Numbered from the stretch's first letter, positions 1 through 12,500 are shown. The stretch: 64,000 bases of DNA from Hoplostethus atlanticus (GCA_034670405.1 JAXDDX010000144.1:186001-250000), one strand, 5' to 3'. The notes: generated by a model from the sequence alone, not told the origin. Numbers and translations: made by a program.

Positions 1-217
1 CAGAAACATTGTCGTGCTTTGAGGAATAATAATACAACATGGGGAAACATGGTAGAAATGAAAAAAGGAGGAATCAGTAGGAGAATGTCACAACAGCTGA
101 GACTTATGTAGCCCTGAATTCAACATTTGTCCTCACCGGTATGGACAGGAAACACACACCCTGCTATGTATTTACAGTAGAAGTGAGAAACTGCAAACCC
201 TCTCCAGTAGATCTCAC
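1..217. other. No feature recognised
   Basis: It would be the intron after the HIPK-like catalytic-loop exon. I see no kinase APE or YYRAPE segment on the minus strand and no repeat termini. Confidence 0.4.
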
Positions 218-418
<201 letters not shown>

Positions 419-495
419 TCATTGAATATAGAGCATGAACTACAGTGGAACATTCTGCAGCTTTGAATTTACTTCCTGTCTGATGGCATCTGTAC

Positions 496-687
496 CTGTC
501 GGATGATGGGCCTTATGACATTTAGTCGCAGAGGGGTGAACTCCCTCTGCTCCATGTACCCTAATAAAGAGATGTCCAACATCTCAAACACCAGACAGGT
601 TCGACCGTTCATCTTGACGTCCTGATAGAACTTCACGATGTTGGTCTCATCCGCATCCAGACATCTGAGACGCTTCAACATGGACAA
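496..687 (-). pseudogene. HIPK-like kinase, exon with C-helix and hinge
   Basis: The acceptor CCCTAG|TTGTCC and donor CGACAG|GTACAG bound exactly 64 codons. The product has LKRLRCLDADETNIVKFYQD and NGRTCLVFEMLDISLLGYME then FTPLRLNVIRPIIRQ, matching the HIPK segment (CLVFEML hinge, LRVIRPIARQ). It is phase 0 at both ends and open throughout. Confidence 0.75.
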
Positions 688-810
688 CTAGGGATACATG
701 ACAAGTTTGACATGGTGATGTTATCAACAGGTAGTTTACGTGATACAGACTAAATCTGACCAGCAGAGCAGATGTAACACAATCTTTTGCATGACAGTAA
801 AGTCACCCAC

Positions 811-955
811 CTCCTTTTTGGCCTGATGGTTAGATTCACTACCGTTTGGCATCTTTATGGCCAGAATCTCCCCGGTGTCCAGTTTCTCACATTGGGCTAC
901 AGTACCAAAGCTGCCCTGTCCAACGAATTCCAGTATCTCAAAGTTACTGGAGTTC
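811..955 (-). pseudogene. HIPK-like kinase, exon with ATP-binding loop
   Basis: Encodes NSSNFEILEFVGQGSFGTVA followed by QCEKLDTGEILAIKMPN. The glycine loop GQGSFG and the ATP-anchoring Lys in LAIK are intact, and the wording matches homeodomain-interacting protein kinases, a family greatly expanded in fish. The donor AAGGAG|GTGGGT is phase 0. The exon may start at a splice acceptor (CACCCAG|GAAC, base 955) or at an in-frame ATG at 990. It joins the next exon at 687. Called a pseudogene because of the frameshift two exons later. Confidence 0.7.
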
Positions 956-1030
956 CTGGGTGGACAGAGCCAGGGGAAACAGCTTGCCATGTTTACTATG
1001 GAGGAAAACTGAAAGGAAAATGGAGACATG

Positions 1031-2600
1031 GAGAGAATAGAGAGAAAATAGTTACTTCAATCCCTTTAAATATCCATTTAACACAACAGTTAACCTCTCA
1101 ATGTTAACTTGTCATTCAACATTGAGCGTATTCCTATCTGGTGTCAATGTTTAACATCAAGTTGGTAAAGGTATTCTGCACTTTTACTGCTACACATATT
1201 AACTTAGATACTTTCCCAATATTTACCGTGCAGAGTAGAAATGGCTGAAACACTGGAGACGATGTAACACTCTACATGAAGGTCATGTTAGTGTTAACAC
1301 AGTACATTACAGAATGCGGCTACTTTTAGTTGAGTCAAATCATTTTTCTGACCTTTCCTCAAGTCGGAGTTTGAAGAGAGAATATACTTGTCTAGAAACC
1401 TGCTCAAGTCAAATCAAAGTGGTACCTGACTAAACAGATCTTTCACTCCTCTTTCCACCTCTGGTTGGAAGTTCCAGCATCACTGGACCTCAAACACTTA
1501 AACATTAAAGAGGAAAACCACTGACTTACCTAAATCACGTCGTTCTTCGTCCAGTCGCAGTAGTGCAATGACCAAAATCCACATCTAGCACGCATTATGA
1601 TGCTCAACACAAGTTCCAGGACCTGATGATGTCATAATCCACCAAGCACTGTTGTTTTGATTTGACAATCCAACCAGACAGCATCCTCACACCAAGATCA
1701 CATTAAGTCCAATAATAATGGAGTGATCTATGTACTCTCTGATAAATTAAGAAAAATAACGTTTCACTTTAATAGAATTGAGGAAAAAATGCACAAAGTG
1801 GGTGGGGTGTGGTGGTGGGTGACTTTTTGTTGCCACTATACCAAATGGATGGGATGATAGATGTGCTGCAAAACATCATTAATGATGAGTGTTCAAAATA
1901 GTGAATAATATCCATAAAGAGATTTTCATACAACTAATAGAGTAATTACAATTATTTCAATGAAAAAAATCCAATAACATGTGAATGACTCCTCCTGTGT
2001 AAGCGAGTGCATGGATGAGTATGTGGTCTTCAGTAATGTAGGGCCTGGTTTCTATGTTGGAAACCTCAAATCCATTTTGATCAATGGTGGGGACAATGAC
2101 TGATCCAACCAATCTGTGGAGTTGACATGTCAAACACACTTTAGATGTCTCAATTAGTGAGGACAAGGCCACCGTCTTCTAAACCCAACCTTCTGCTGGG
2201 TCCCCACATGACAAGCATGTTTTAACCCATCATGTGATGAGATCTGAAATAAGGAACTAATATGTCTATGGTTTGATGTCAATAATAATGTTCACAATGT
2301 GTTGTCAATAATGTCTATGGTTTGATGTCAATAATGTGTAGTGGAGGTGTAGGACAGTGTAGGGCCTCCTCCTATTCTGGTCCAGTGTATCCTCTCTCTC
2401 TCTGGTTTCATTGGTGAGGAGAATCAAATGTTTTATGGTCACGATTCATCGTCTAGCTGGTTGGCTTGGTTCCAGCCTTAAAACTCTTTATATAAGGATT
2501 TTCTGAAATGTCTATGGAGTAAATGAATGGGAAATTTACTTCCAGAACCAGAGCCGTAAAAAAGTGGGCGGTCACTGTTGCGCTCTATGGACTCTCGTTA
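1031..2600. other. AT-rich stretch with no recognised gene
   Basis: No splice-bounded coding segment was recognised on either strand. A short near-duplication (TCTATGGTTTGATGTCAATA) occurs at about 2262 and 2309. This could hold 5' exons or promoter of the kinase remnant, but nothing shows it. Confidence 0.4.
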
Positions 2601-2604
2601 TAAA

Positions 2605-2639
2605 TTGTACATGCGCAGTTCGCTCCTGCGCATGTACAA
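2605..2639. repeat. Perfect 14-bp inverted repeat (hairpin)
   Basis: TTGTACATGCGCAG at 2605-2618 and its exact complement at 2626-2639, separated by 7 bases. It lies just upstream of the hAT relic and may belong to its 5' region. Confidence 0.85.
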
Positions 2640-2689
2640 ACAGCATTTATCTGAATGCGGATGATTTACACACCACCAACCACTGGTTA

Positions 2690-3160
2690 GCAGCAGAGAG
2701 CGAGTGGCTCGTGGTACATCTGACATAAAATGCGCCAGAATGAGACAATATACTCGGTCGTTTTCAAGGAGCTGGTTTAGTAGGAAGGCTTGGCTAACTG
2801 TATGTAGTGACACCAATGCTTTATTTTGCTTTCCCTACACCCTTTTTCAAACGACAGGTCTCAGACCCAGCATGGATTCAGACAGGTTTGAATGATTTAA
2901 ACCACATATCAGAAAAAGCAAAAGCAAATGTTTGGTAAAGTAAACATAGCTGCTCAGCTTGATGAAGGCTACAGGACAGGGATCCGTGAGCATAATGAAG
3001 AGGTTGACAAAAACAGGCACATCCTGTCTAAAATAATAAACTGTGTCAAGTTCTGTGGTGCCAGAGTCATTGAGAAATCTGCATCTCTCAAGGAGAGAAG
3101 GGCAAAATTTATGTACAAAACGTTTAAGCCACAAGGTGGCAAAGTCATATGGCTTTGAGC
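2690..3160 (+). mobile_element. hAT transposase relic, ZMYM1/TTF zinc-finger type, broken
   Basis: Pieces in different frames match fish hAT-like proteins with a TTF zinc finger. The finger region is RQYTRSFSRSWFSRKAWL.. and NALFCFPYTLF at 2740-2850. The next domain is VNIAAQLDEGYRTGIREHNE then EVDKNRHILSKIINCVKFCG at 2938-3057. Between them the frame changes (DLNHISEKAKA is in another frame and hits a stop), and after KFCG the sequence stops matching the family. A dead copy; no target duplication found. Confidence 0.7.
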
Positions 3161-3164
3161 CAGT

Positions 3165-3500
3165 TCACTCAGCGTTTTGATGGCACTGGGTATTTCAAAT
3201 GTAATACCATATTAATACATTTTTTTCTTAAATGTTATTTTCTATTAGGTCTTATTGTGTTCATAATTTTCTGCCATTGTCTCAGGGTTTTGTGTTGTCA
3301 GATTTCTGTTGCACTTATCGGTTACTTTAGTCTTTCACCATTACATATTGTAGTATAAAAGATAATTATTATGAAGAATTTGCACTAATTGAAGTACCTT
3401 AACTTACCTTAAGCAAGTTTCATTACAAATGTTCATTCAGCTCAGCAAATACAAATAAAGGCCTTTTCATTTATTTAAATACACTGATGATACCTTAGTA
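3165..3500. other. AT-rich stretch, nothing recognised
   Basis: It lies between the hAT relic and the two-exon remnant. No open frame with meaning and no repeat termini were seen. Confidence 0.4.
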
Positions 3501-3563
3501 CGTTTGTTTGATTTTTGGTATAGCCCCCCCTGGAGAAAAATGCACCAGCCGCCACTGCTTAAC

Positions 3564-3649
3564 TTGTTTCTTGAAGGACCCCGTGAACAAGTATGACACC
3601 ATGCTCTCTGTCAGGCCGCAGTGCACTGTTTCTCCATCAACTTCATTGT
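3564..3649 (-). CDS. Second coding exon of the small SAM-like gene
   Basis: The acceptor CATCCCCAG|ACAATG combined with the G left by the exon at 4198 gives Asp, then NEVDGETVHCGLTESMVSYL and FTGSFKKQ, ending at AAACAA|GTTAAG. The pattern 'NEVDGE..L.LTE.MV..L' is that of the core of SAM-like domains. No third exon was recognised before the hAT relic at about 3160, so the gene is either cut off, has a distant exon, or is decayed. Confidence 0.5.
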
Positions 3650-3700
3650 CTGGGGATGAGAATGAACACGCAGATAATCCACCGTCACGGGCACACCGCG

Positions 3701-3702
3701 CG

Positions 3703-3733
<31 letters not shown>

Positions 3734-3738
3734 GCACG
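3701..3738. repeat. (CG)n/(CA)n microsatellite
   Basis: Alternating CG then CA dinucleotides. It lies in the intron between the two SAM-like exons, next to the acceptor of the second. Confidence 0.95.
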
Positions 3739-4197
3739 CACAGATTAGAAAATTATTAAATTACTTATGAGGTTGTGCTAAATAATTTGCTAACGGTGTT
3801 CTCTATGACATAACATAATACTGGCTGCTCATATTTTAACGTTAGCTAACAAGTAAGTAAGAGAAACAACCTTTGCAAACTGCAAGAGCTAAAAGTCCGC
3901 CCGCCAAAAACAGTTAAGTGTTAGCTAGCTAACTGGAGCAAGAAGTCTAAAACTAGTTCTAATGTTAGCGTCATCAAATGTTATTTTACATGCTTGTTAT
4001 CTGGCTAACGTTAGCAAAGTCAGCCTCCAATATACTACGTTTACTATTAAGTACTAGTACGAAGATTTGGACGCTAGACTATCCTAGCTAGACTAACGTT
4101 ATCCTCGCTAGCTATGGTTGCGTTGTTAAGCCAATGTATTTAGCATGCAGATTGATTTTGAAAACTTTAACTGCACCTAAAGTGCTGCACAACTTAC

Positions 4198-4291
4198 CTC
4201 TGAATTTCTGTGCTTCCTCTTCACTAACTTGAATTCCTGCTTCTATTAATTTAGCCAAGAGATCCTCAGTGGAAAGCGTGGCAAGAGCCAT
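4198..4291 (-). CDS. First coding exon of a small SAM-like protein gene (partial)
   Basis: An ATG at 4291 opens MALATLSTEDLLAKLIEAGI then QVSEEEAQKFR and ends at a consensus donor, AGAG|GTAAGT, phase 1. Upstream lies CCGCCATTT (near 4335), like a YY1 element common at fish housekeeping starts. Joining to the exon at 3649 restores an Asp codon exactly. The composition (LLxKLxEAGIxVSEEEAxKF) resembles the start of fish SAM-domain-like proteins, but I cannot name the family with certainty. Confidence 0.55.
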
Positions 4292-4881
4292 GATGCAGGT
4301 GCACAGTCCACCCTACACACAGCACAAACTAAATGGCGGAGACCAACGTAAAGTTACCGATTTGTGTGCGCTCAAATACCCACAACCAATCACCGTAGTC
4401 TCTACAGGTTGTTTTATTTTTAATTTAAAAATTCGAATTTGAAAAGTCTCTGTTGGCACGACACACGGGGATGGGCGGGGCGATGAGTGAGAAAAAGAGA
4501 CAGAATGACAGCTGGGGGTTGGAGCATGCTACATGATAAAACAAGCCACAAATCAACTTCACTACATAGCGGGACCTGCCTAGTCGTCACTGCCGGAGAG
4601 GGACACTGTTTCCCGGGAGCGAGTGCATCGACGAGTCCGTCGGCAGGACTGACCAGTTTATGCCGAGTTTTCGCCGTATAAGTTTGATGACTTTTGTTGT
4701 CTGATCTTATTAGACTTCTGTATGGGTCTGTGTGAAGTACGGACACGGACTGTTTTCTCTTGTATTTTGAAAGCCCAGCGTTAGCTGGGATAAGAGAGAC
4801 GTTTGTTGTCATACTGTCAAAGTTGACGCTGAATGGAGAAATGTTGTGGATCATATACTAGTAATTAGTATATTGTTGTTA

Positions 4882-5794
4882 GTAGTTGTGACAGAGGGCT
4901 CTGTCAGTCTCCGCGGGCAGCACAAGTAATTCATCCCTATACATCATTTCACCAAACACTAACAGTTACGCTAAGTCCGGGGGTGCACACTCGGGCCACA
5001 GCGAAAATTTTCCCCTCACACACTCGCACACAGATACTCACACACAACCTCCAAATCCCCGTTATCACCATAATAGCGGTATGGGAAAGAAACACCCACA
5101 CACGGTAACTTGGTTTTAAACTTTATTACTAATTAATTACTTGCATATATGTCACTGCAGAGAAGTGAAGGGATCCTGTTGGGTGGAAAATCGCTACTGC
5201 CGATTTCAAGGTTCCAAGCCGAGGCTAGGCAGCATGGGCTGGCTTTGTAGTGCCTGACCCATAGTGCGCATGCGCACAAATGCCGTCCAATGGGCAAAAC
5301 TATTATTTAATTGTTTATATGTATTGTAAATGGTTGGAATGGGTAGCCTTAGTATTGTTTGGTTTTGTTATTAATTGCATTATGTAGATGCTTAATTATT
5401 TTCATTAATTTCGTTCTAGTCTGGCCAAATGCATACATTATTATAAATGATGTTATATGATAATTGCATTTGGTTTGTTCCAATGGGAGGGGATATGGGC
5501 ATAAAGGTGAGCTCTAAGCCAGGGGAGAGTAGTGTGGTATGATGGTGTAGGTGGCAGCATCACCAGAATATTGAGTTGTAAGTGGCAAATCTATACATTT
5601 GGATTTTTCTTTTGGTTTATGTTTTTTTGTAAATACTTCATTTTTCTTAATTCTCACATTTTTGGCTGCACTGTTTTGTTTTGGACTTATCCTTTTGTAA
5701 ATAAACCTTCTTGCACGGACGTTCTGTTGTGGCGGAGCCAATTATTCTTTTGAAAAAGGACTCACCAACACGGTCATCTCTACCTGACAGTAGT
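4882..5794 (+). mobile_element. Solo LTR with 5-bp target duplication
   Basis: A 903-bp unit, 4887-5789, begins TGTGACAGAGGG and ends CTACCTGACA, the TG..CA form of LTRs. It is flanked by identical GTAGT at 4882-4886 and 5790-5794. A polyadenylation hexamer AATAAA (about 5699) lies near the 3' end, as expected for the R region. No primer-binding site or internal gene is adjacent, so it is a recombined single LTR. Five-base duplications fit Gypsy, BEL or Copia families; I cannot choose. Flanking DNA on both sides also shares a GTAT(A/T)(C/T)TGTTGTTAG-like string, probably local repetition. Confidence 0.75.
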
Positions 5795-6180
5795 ATACTG
5801 TTGTTAGGGTTGTGTAAATATAGATAAGATAGATAGATAATAAGTGAGTTGATAAGACACATGATTTAAATTATAAATGTATTTACAAATTTTCAGAGCT
5901 ATTTAGTGTTATTTGCCATATGTTTGGTACCAAATTAAAGAGTTGTGATCTTTAAAATTTAAAACAACTTGCAATTACCAATTTCTTTTTGTTTTTGAAA
6001 TAGAGCTGTTTGTTTGGAAGAAGTAAGGTCTAGAGAGGTCCCTGCCAGTATTCCATTCTTTTCACGTTGATGTTCTCATCACCTCCTTTCTCTTTTTTTC
6101 CTCATTTACTGGTCCCCATATTTTAGTAGGCCTATTAGTATTTATTTCAATAGTCTAGTATGCATATTCACTGCTGTACC
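5795..6180. other. AT-rich stretch, nothing recognised
   Basis: Contains a short GATA-type repeat near 5820-5840. No gene. Confidence 0.4.
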
Positions 6181-6185
6181 AGACT

Positions 6186-6400
6186 GATTGTACCTCTAGA
6201 TGTGAGTAAAATGGTACAAACATGTACCCTTTGCCAATCGGGCTTTAGATGTACCTTTGCAGACCCAAAAAGGTACAAATTAGTACCTTGAGGTATGATT
6301 ATGAACCTTTGAGGGTACATTAATGGAAACTGTGCCTTAAAGTACAAAAATAGACCCCTTCCGTACCCCTTTTTCTGGCAGCGTACCTTTGAGCGTGTCC
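6186..6400. repeat. GTACC-rich dispersed repeat
   Basis: Many GTACC/GGTAC words at irregular spacing (GGTACAAACATGTACCCTTT, AGGTACAAATTAGTACCTTG and so on). This is like the fish interspersed repeats built of short palindromic GGTAC units. Termini unclear. Confidence 0.5.
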
Positions 6401-6993
6401 TTTATGTTCTTCAGTCTTGCAAGGGAAATATAGCTCTCCATTTTACTCTGAGCTTTACAGTGAAACAATTGAAGATGCATTCAGGTGGTTTGGCTTCACT
6501 GAAACAAACAAACGTTTCTGTAGACATACAGTTCAAGGGAACAGCTTAAAAGAAAGGGCACAAGGAACAATGACCTTCTCGAGATTGGTGAAGTTTGTTT
6601 TCTAATGAGAGTACTCAAAACTGAATTCCTTCCTCAGTAAATATAATATAAAATACAAATATAAAAGTGATAGGATGCAATGTATGAACATTAATGACTT
6701 GATTGACATCTATCCCTTGTACATGATAAAGGAATGCCAAGTAGTCCCACTGAAGCACAGCATATTGTCAAGAGTGGTCGCTGTGGCTCTGATCCTAGTG
6801 TTGTGCTTTACATTTATGCTTAATAGTAGTTTGTATTGCTAAAATCAAATATGGATTAATGGGAACAAAAGAGCGGCGCCATTGCTGAAGTGTTGCCAGA
6901 TCTTCTAGTGAACTCAAAATTCACTAAAATTGCTTCGGCTGAAGACCACTGAAGACTAAAGATACAGACCTATTGCCGGCATTGAGACCAGTT

Positions 6994-7505
6994 CAGGGGC
7001 CTCATTTATAAAGGTTACTACGCACAAAAAAGTGGCGTTCTACGCATCCTTTCACCCATGCGTAGAGCTCACCGCAAAGTTTTTCAGACACGGGAATCAG
7101 CGACGCCCGATGGGGAGATCACAAAATAAAGCTCAGTCCTCTTAAAAACATAGTTTTATAAGTGTGCTTTCACAGGGATTGTGGTCTGTTGTATCTGTTA
7201 AGCCACTTAAAACCTATTTTTATACAAAGGCATTCTCTTAACTCTTATTTTATTGATTATTTTACCGAGCCGGTGCCAGGATGAAGTGACTGAAGGGGCA
7301 ATTTTTCATAAAATAAAACTCAGTGATTTAACCATGCAACAGCCTCAGAAAGGCTAAAGAACAACATGAGGCTACTGTTCAAAATCAAAGAATACATTTA
7401 TTAATCAGAGACTCACATAAGAACGGAGCACTGCAGAGAATATATGAACGATAACGATTCTGTCAAAATCAGCAGGGGGAGGCGCGTAGAAACAGCAGTT
7501 TGCGG

Positions 7506-7597
<92 letters not shown>

Positions 7598-8429
7598 CCC
7601 CCCCACAATGGGGGGAATGCATTTACCACCACGAAAAGCAAGCAGGCTGAGAAACCGAACTAAGTGACGTGTCTGTCTATCGATCTCTTCAGCTCCGTTT
7701 CAGTAGGCTACTATGGACGCCCTAGCATACAGCTATGGAAATATTTTTTCTATAGATACATAAAGCTTAAACTGAGGGGGCAAAAATACAACTGAGGGGC
7801 TAAGCATATTTTACTCTCTCATATGTAGCTCCTTATGCTCAATGTTTAACTTAATAATTTTTAAATTGTTTTTATCATTTTGTTCATCGTCAGTTTGTCT
7901 ACTATTTTTATTTTGTCTTCTAAAGCACTTTGTAACTTAAACTAAAGTTTATTATTATTAAGGTGTGCCGGATTATTAGGGCTTGTGCTGTTCTCCACAA
8001 TGTTCTCCACAATCTACTGAGCCCCCCAGACAGTACACCTTTACGGCGCTCAACCTCAACGATGAGCACCTCGATCTCGCACTCCGCAAATTTCGCCTTT
8101 CTTGCAGTTGCCGTCTCTCCGTCTTTCCCTCATTGATAGTTCAACAAAGGCTCCTTAACAACGTCGGCATATTCATGACCTATTTAGCATTGACCATTTA
8201 TGGATGATTGTGGGAGGACACTGGGGGGAGTAGTGGGAGGACACTGGGAGGAGTACACGAGCGCACAATTCACCGCAGGTGGGTATTTATAAAGAGAAGA
8301 CTGCGTACAGGTGTGCGCCGCACGGTTTTATAGATCTGAATATTTTCTTGCGTTAGTAGATTCTGAGGTTTGTGCGTAAGCAATGTTTTAGGATGGAATC
8401 TACGCAAAGTTTTATAAATGAGGCCCCAG
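6994..8429. mobile_element. Non-autonomous Harbinger-like DNA transposon with CAG target duplication
   Basis: GGGCCTCATTTATAAA at 6997-7012 and its exact complement at 8411-8426 form 16-bp terminal inverted repeats. The 3-bp CAG at 6994-6996 and 8427-8429 fits the 3-bp target sites of PIF/Harbinger elements. The termini are followed inside by CGCA- and TGCG-rich subterminal sequence. The inside holds no transposase, but does hold a long CT microsatellite. Confidence 0.75.
7508..7594. repeat. (CT)n microsatellite
   Basis: About 43 uninterrupted CT units followed by a C run, inside the Harbinger-like element. It produces spurious Arg-Glu and Leu-Ser open frames. Confidence 0.98.
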
Positions 8430-8580
8430 GGCATCTAGCACTGCCAGTAGTATCTCCTTTCAAAGCAGGCTCTTGTGGGCAAACACTGACGGGATAAGTC
8501 ATGTGCAGACATGATGTAATGTTTTGGACTCAAATCTTGAATGGATACAATACCGTGGCTCTAACTAGGAAGGACACTAA

Positions 8581-9555
8581 GGCCGAATCCCAATTCACCC
8601 CTCGGCCCTACCCCTTAGCCCTACCCCTCCGTTTTGCGCGTTCACGTGTAGGGGTAGGGGTGTCCCGATTCTTGTTGGGATCGAGGGGTAGGGTGAAGTG
8701 CTAGGGCTACATGGCCCTCCAAACGGAGATTTTTCAGGGGCACACTACAAACCGAGGGTTAGGAGAAGTCTCCCAGAACGACCTGCGAATCAACTGGAAG
8801 ATCATGGCGAACGCTACACTACCATCCAAAGTGAACCACAGATGTAGTATTTTCTTTGTTAATAAAGATTTAAAAAATATTCGAACCGTGGTATTATCTT
8901 AGTTTAATGTCGTTTCAATGTATTATAGACATTTTATTTATAACAAGCATAACAAAAAAAACCGCTAGTATGCCGATGTCTCTACCTCGCTAGTTAACGT
9001 TACAACATTGTTTTTAGGCTGATTTGTGCATGACAGTCCCGCATTTTGACATATTTCCATGTTGCATTTCCCGCCGTTGATGGCATATGACGCCCGAAAT
9101 ATAACTAAAGTCCAGCAGCGAAGTTGCTGCACTTGTTACGGCTCTTCTAATATCGGTGCAGACTACAGAGAACCGCTAACGCTATTCTGTCATGAAGTGG
9201 CCCGGTAATGAAGCAGTGGTCTTTGATGACTTGTTTGATCGATTGGTAGTGTGAAACGTATAAATTGTGAACGAATCGCGAGCTTTTCTATCTATGCTTT
9301 CTATCTATGCTTTTCTATCTCCATCAGATGAATGGCAAATGTCACTGTGATGTGTGTAATGTCCAATAACAAACTCGTCGCGTCTGTTTACATAAACGTC
9401 ATCGATGACGTATCAGGGTCTTGAAGGGTTGTCCCATTTCATAGGGAGAGATTTCAACCATTACCCCTTGTGACTCTGTTCCGAGGGCCAAGCCGAAGGG
9501 CGAGGGGCACTCGAAAACGAGTCGTAGGGGTGAAAATGAGAAATGGGATTCGGCC
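8581..9555. mobile_element. TIR DNA element, ends GGCCGAATCCCA
   Basis: GGCCGAATCCCAATTC at 8581-8596 faces GAAATGGGATTCGGCC at 9540-9555 (15 of 16 matching), with GGGG/CCCC-rich subterminal parts on both sides. No transposase was recognised. Flanks share GACAC(T/C) as an inverted extension, and no convincing target duplication is visible, so the superfamily is uncertain. Confidence 0.65.
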
Positions 9556-9559
9556 TAGG

Positions 9560-12500
9560 TGTCTGGTCAAGTGTGCTCAAGGTTTTCTTTCCTTCTACCG
9601 TTCAAGCACCACTTGCCACAAGCAAGGAAGTGTTAGGTTGTGTCTTGATTTGTGCAAACTGTTCATGGAATGTGAAACAATTACGACGCAAAGGCGCACA
9701 TACTGGCAACACATTAAATAAAAACATCAGGTTGTGGAAATATTGTGCAATATATCATTTATTTACTCCAATAAATTTTGGTTTTCAATACAAGAGCATA
9801 GTTGGCCTACAGGAGGTGAAGGTGCAATCACACATACACACCCTCCTTCCCCCTAAACCTCACTAAATAATCTCTAATAAATAAATTAAATCACCTGTAG
9901 CTTAAATTACAGCAACATAGAGTAGTGAGATAGGCAGAGAGAGGGGAGAAAAGAAAAGTGGGATGGAGAAAAAGTGAGAAAACGTGGAGCAACCGCCAGT
10001 CGGTGAAGAGTGAAACGAGGGGATGATGGGAGAAAAGGTGGAGCTGACATTTCTTGGGAGTCATATATATGAGACCACTGAATTCCCCTTGAACTGCTGC
10101 TGAGAAACTGGTGAGTTAGTTAAATGTGATGATACAGGCAATATTTCTATCAGCAGGGATGGCGCAAAATTAACGTGGTCCATGTAGCGAACTATAAGGA
10201 ACAAAAGCTTGATTTCGAAAAAAAGTCATAATGTCTACATTGCCTGACAGTTTTCTTTGTTTCATGGCTGCTCATTTTGTGAGCCATGATGCCCAAATGT
10301 TTCACGACCCTGGGACCAAGCCAAGCCATTGATAATGCATTGCAAAATACTACAACTACATTGCTGCACATGGGAATATCAAACAGTTCCCTCCATTCCT
10401 GAAGAGTTAGCGCTTGGTTTCTGCAGGACACTAAACAATAATTTGAGCTCATTGTCCTATGGCAACGTCGCATTCAGTCACGGAGATAGAAGGTGGAGGC
10501 TAGCTTTATCTGAGGTGGGACGAGAGGAGGAGAATGTTCGCCAAATCTAAACTTGGTCAAGCCCAAAGGCTAGAGCTTCTTGTGAGCCGTGAGCCCAAAC
10601 CCGACTAAAATCACAAATTATGTATTAATTACACATTTGTAATAACAGTATTTTTCAACAAACTCTTTGTACCTGAGCCCAAACCAAGCAATTAATTAAG
10701 CGATAAAGTCAACCATCAGAACCAGTTGTGTCCCATCAGATTCAGAAATGGCAATACATAAATGTCAAGTGCTAGGTGACACTAGGGGAGGAACAGTGTA
10801 TCAAAAAACTGACCAGTTTGTTCTGGTTCGAGGCGTATATGTGAGCAGGATAACTTATGATTGTGGCTAGTGATTTGAACAGTTGCAGTCTATAGCTTGA
10901 CCAACTGTTTGCGTTGTATTCTATTGTTGTCATAAACTGGTGAAATGGAAGGATTTCATTCCAAAATGTTTATTTCACAAGAAAAAAAAATTGTCAATAT
11001 TTCAAAAACACAGCTGATTCTCTTAGCAAAAACGTCCCTTTTTTGTAAGCTAAAAAATGTGCTTTACTTTAATGTCAGCACTCATTTTGTAAGAGTACAC
11101 TAGCTGTACTTTTTTCAAAAGGTGTGCATCTCATTTTGGAATGAAACTGAATGTTACTATGAAGAACAGTAAAGCTGTGTACATTAGTTTGGTGAAGCTC
11201 TGAATCACTGAAGCTGAATAAATGTTAGCATGATGGTGCTCTTGCATTTGAGATTCCCCGGGTGTAGCCAAGTTGAGGTTGCGCAAGGAACCAACAGACT
11301 GCACCCTGACGGGCTTTGGGAAACTCCAATGGGTCACAGTCTTCTTCTTCTTCGTTTAAATTATGGCTAGAATGTTGCTGTAGTGTTACACCAATTAATG
11401 TTGCCTTCCATTTGAAGTTGGAAGTTGGAAGTCATAAATTCTTAGATTGTTAGATTAAAGCTGGTAGATGGTAATTACACCCTCCCATGCGTTCTAGTGG
11501 TCCAGCTTGGAAAACCATGGTGTGAAACAAATGTTATGTCAAAGCAATAATAGCTAGCTAGTTATCATATAATGCTAGCAACTGTGTGCGCAACTTTTAC
11601 ATTTCAAATTTGTATTTTAAACCATTTACCACACAGGGGTTTTAATACATTTTAGGTTATGCCTACTGAAAATCAAATATAACTGCATCTCAGCAACCTA
11701 CTCTGAAATTGCTGTGGAATTTCGACTTGAAGGGCCGTTCCATCACATTTCCATCCATGACATCATAGGAATTTCCGACTTTCCGACATCTCTGGAATGC
11801 AGTGTAAGAAGCCTAAAGAATCACCAGTTACTTAGCAACAGCCACGGGGGGTGGCCCCCCAAATGGCTGCCATTTAAAACTACAATGGCCAAACGCTTTT
11901 AATCACAGGTTCTAGTAGAAATGGTGAGTCGGAGAGTAGCTCCTGTTTTTAACACACAATGAACAAACTATGCAAATCTCAATTTCAAATCAGCACTAAA
12001 TTTACAGAGGCTTATTACAAATACAGGTAGTGAACTATTAGTTTGCTATCAAAGTTATATTATTCAAATGTGATCTAACAGGAGTAGGACTCATTATCAA
12101 CACAGCTATTCAGAGAAATGTCAAAAATAAACATGGCGGGTTCCTGGTACAGATTTATCATTATCTTCATAAATAACAAGAAAATAAAATGAAAAAATGA
12201 CATATATTGCTTCTTAGGCCATATCTCTTTTGTGAAGACCATACTATACTGCATCAACCATCACATATATAGAACTATACTTTCATCATAAATATTGGTA
12301 CATCATCAAAAATACTGTCCTTTCTATGCCCCGTGACCTATAGCCTATACCATTATGGTGAGCACCATTGTTTCCCCTATATATTCATTCAGTAGTGGAG
12401 GGTAATCAGAGCAAGAGCTAAACAATGTATCAGATACAAAATATCTAATAAAGCCCGGTTTCCAACAAGTAAAGGTCCAAAGTTTAGTTTGTTTTATGTG

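Noticed and set aside
7405-7650. Arg-Glu and Leu-Ser repeat proteins
   Set aside because: Translations of the CT microsatellite.
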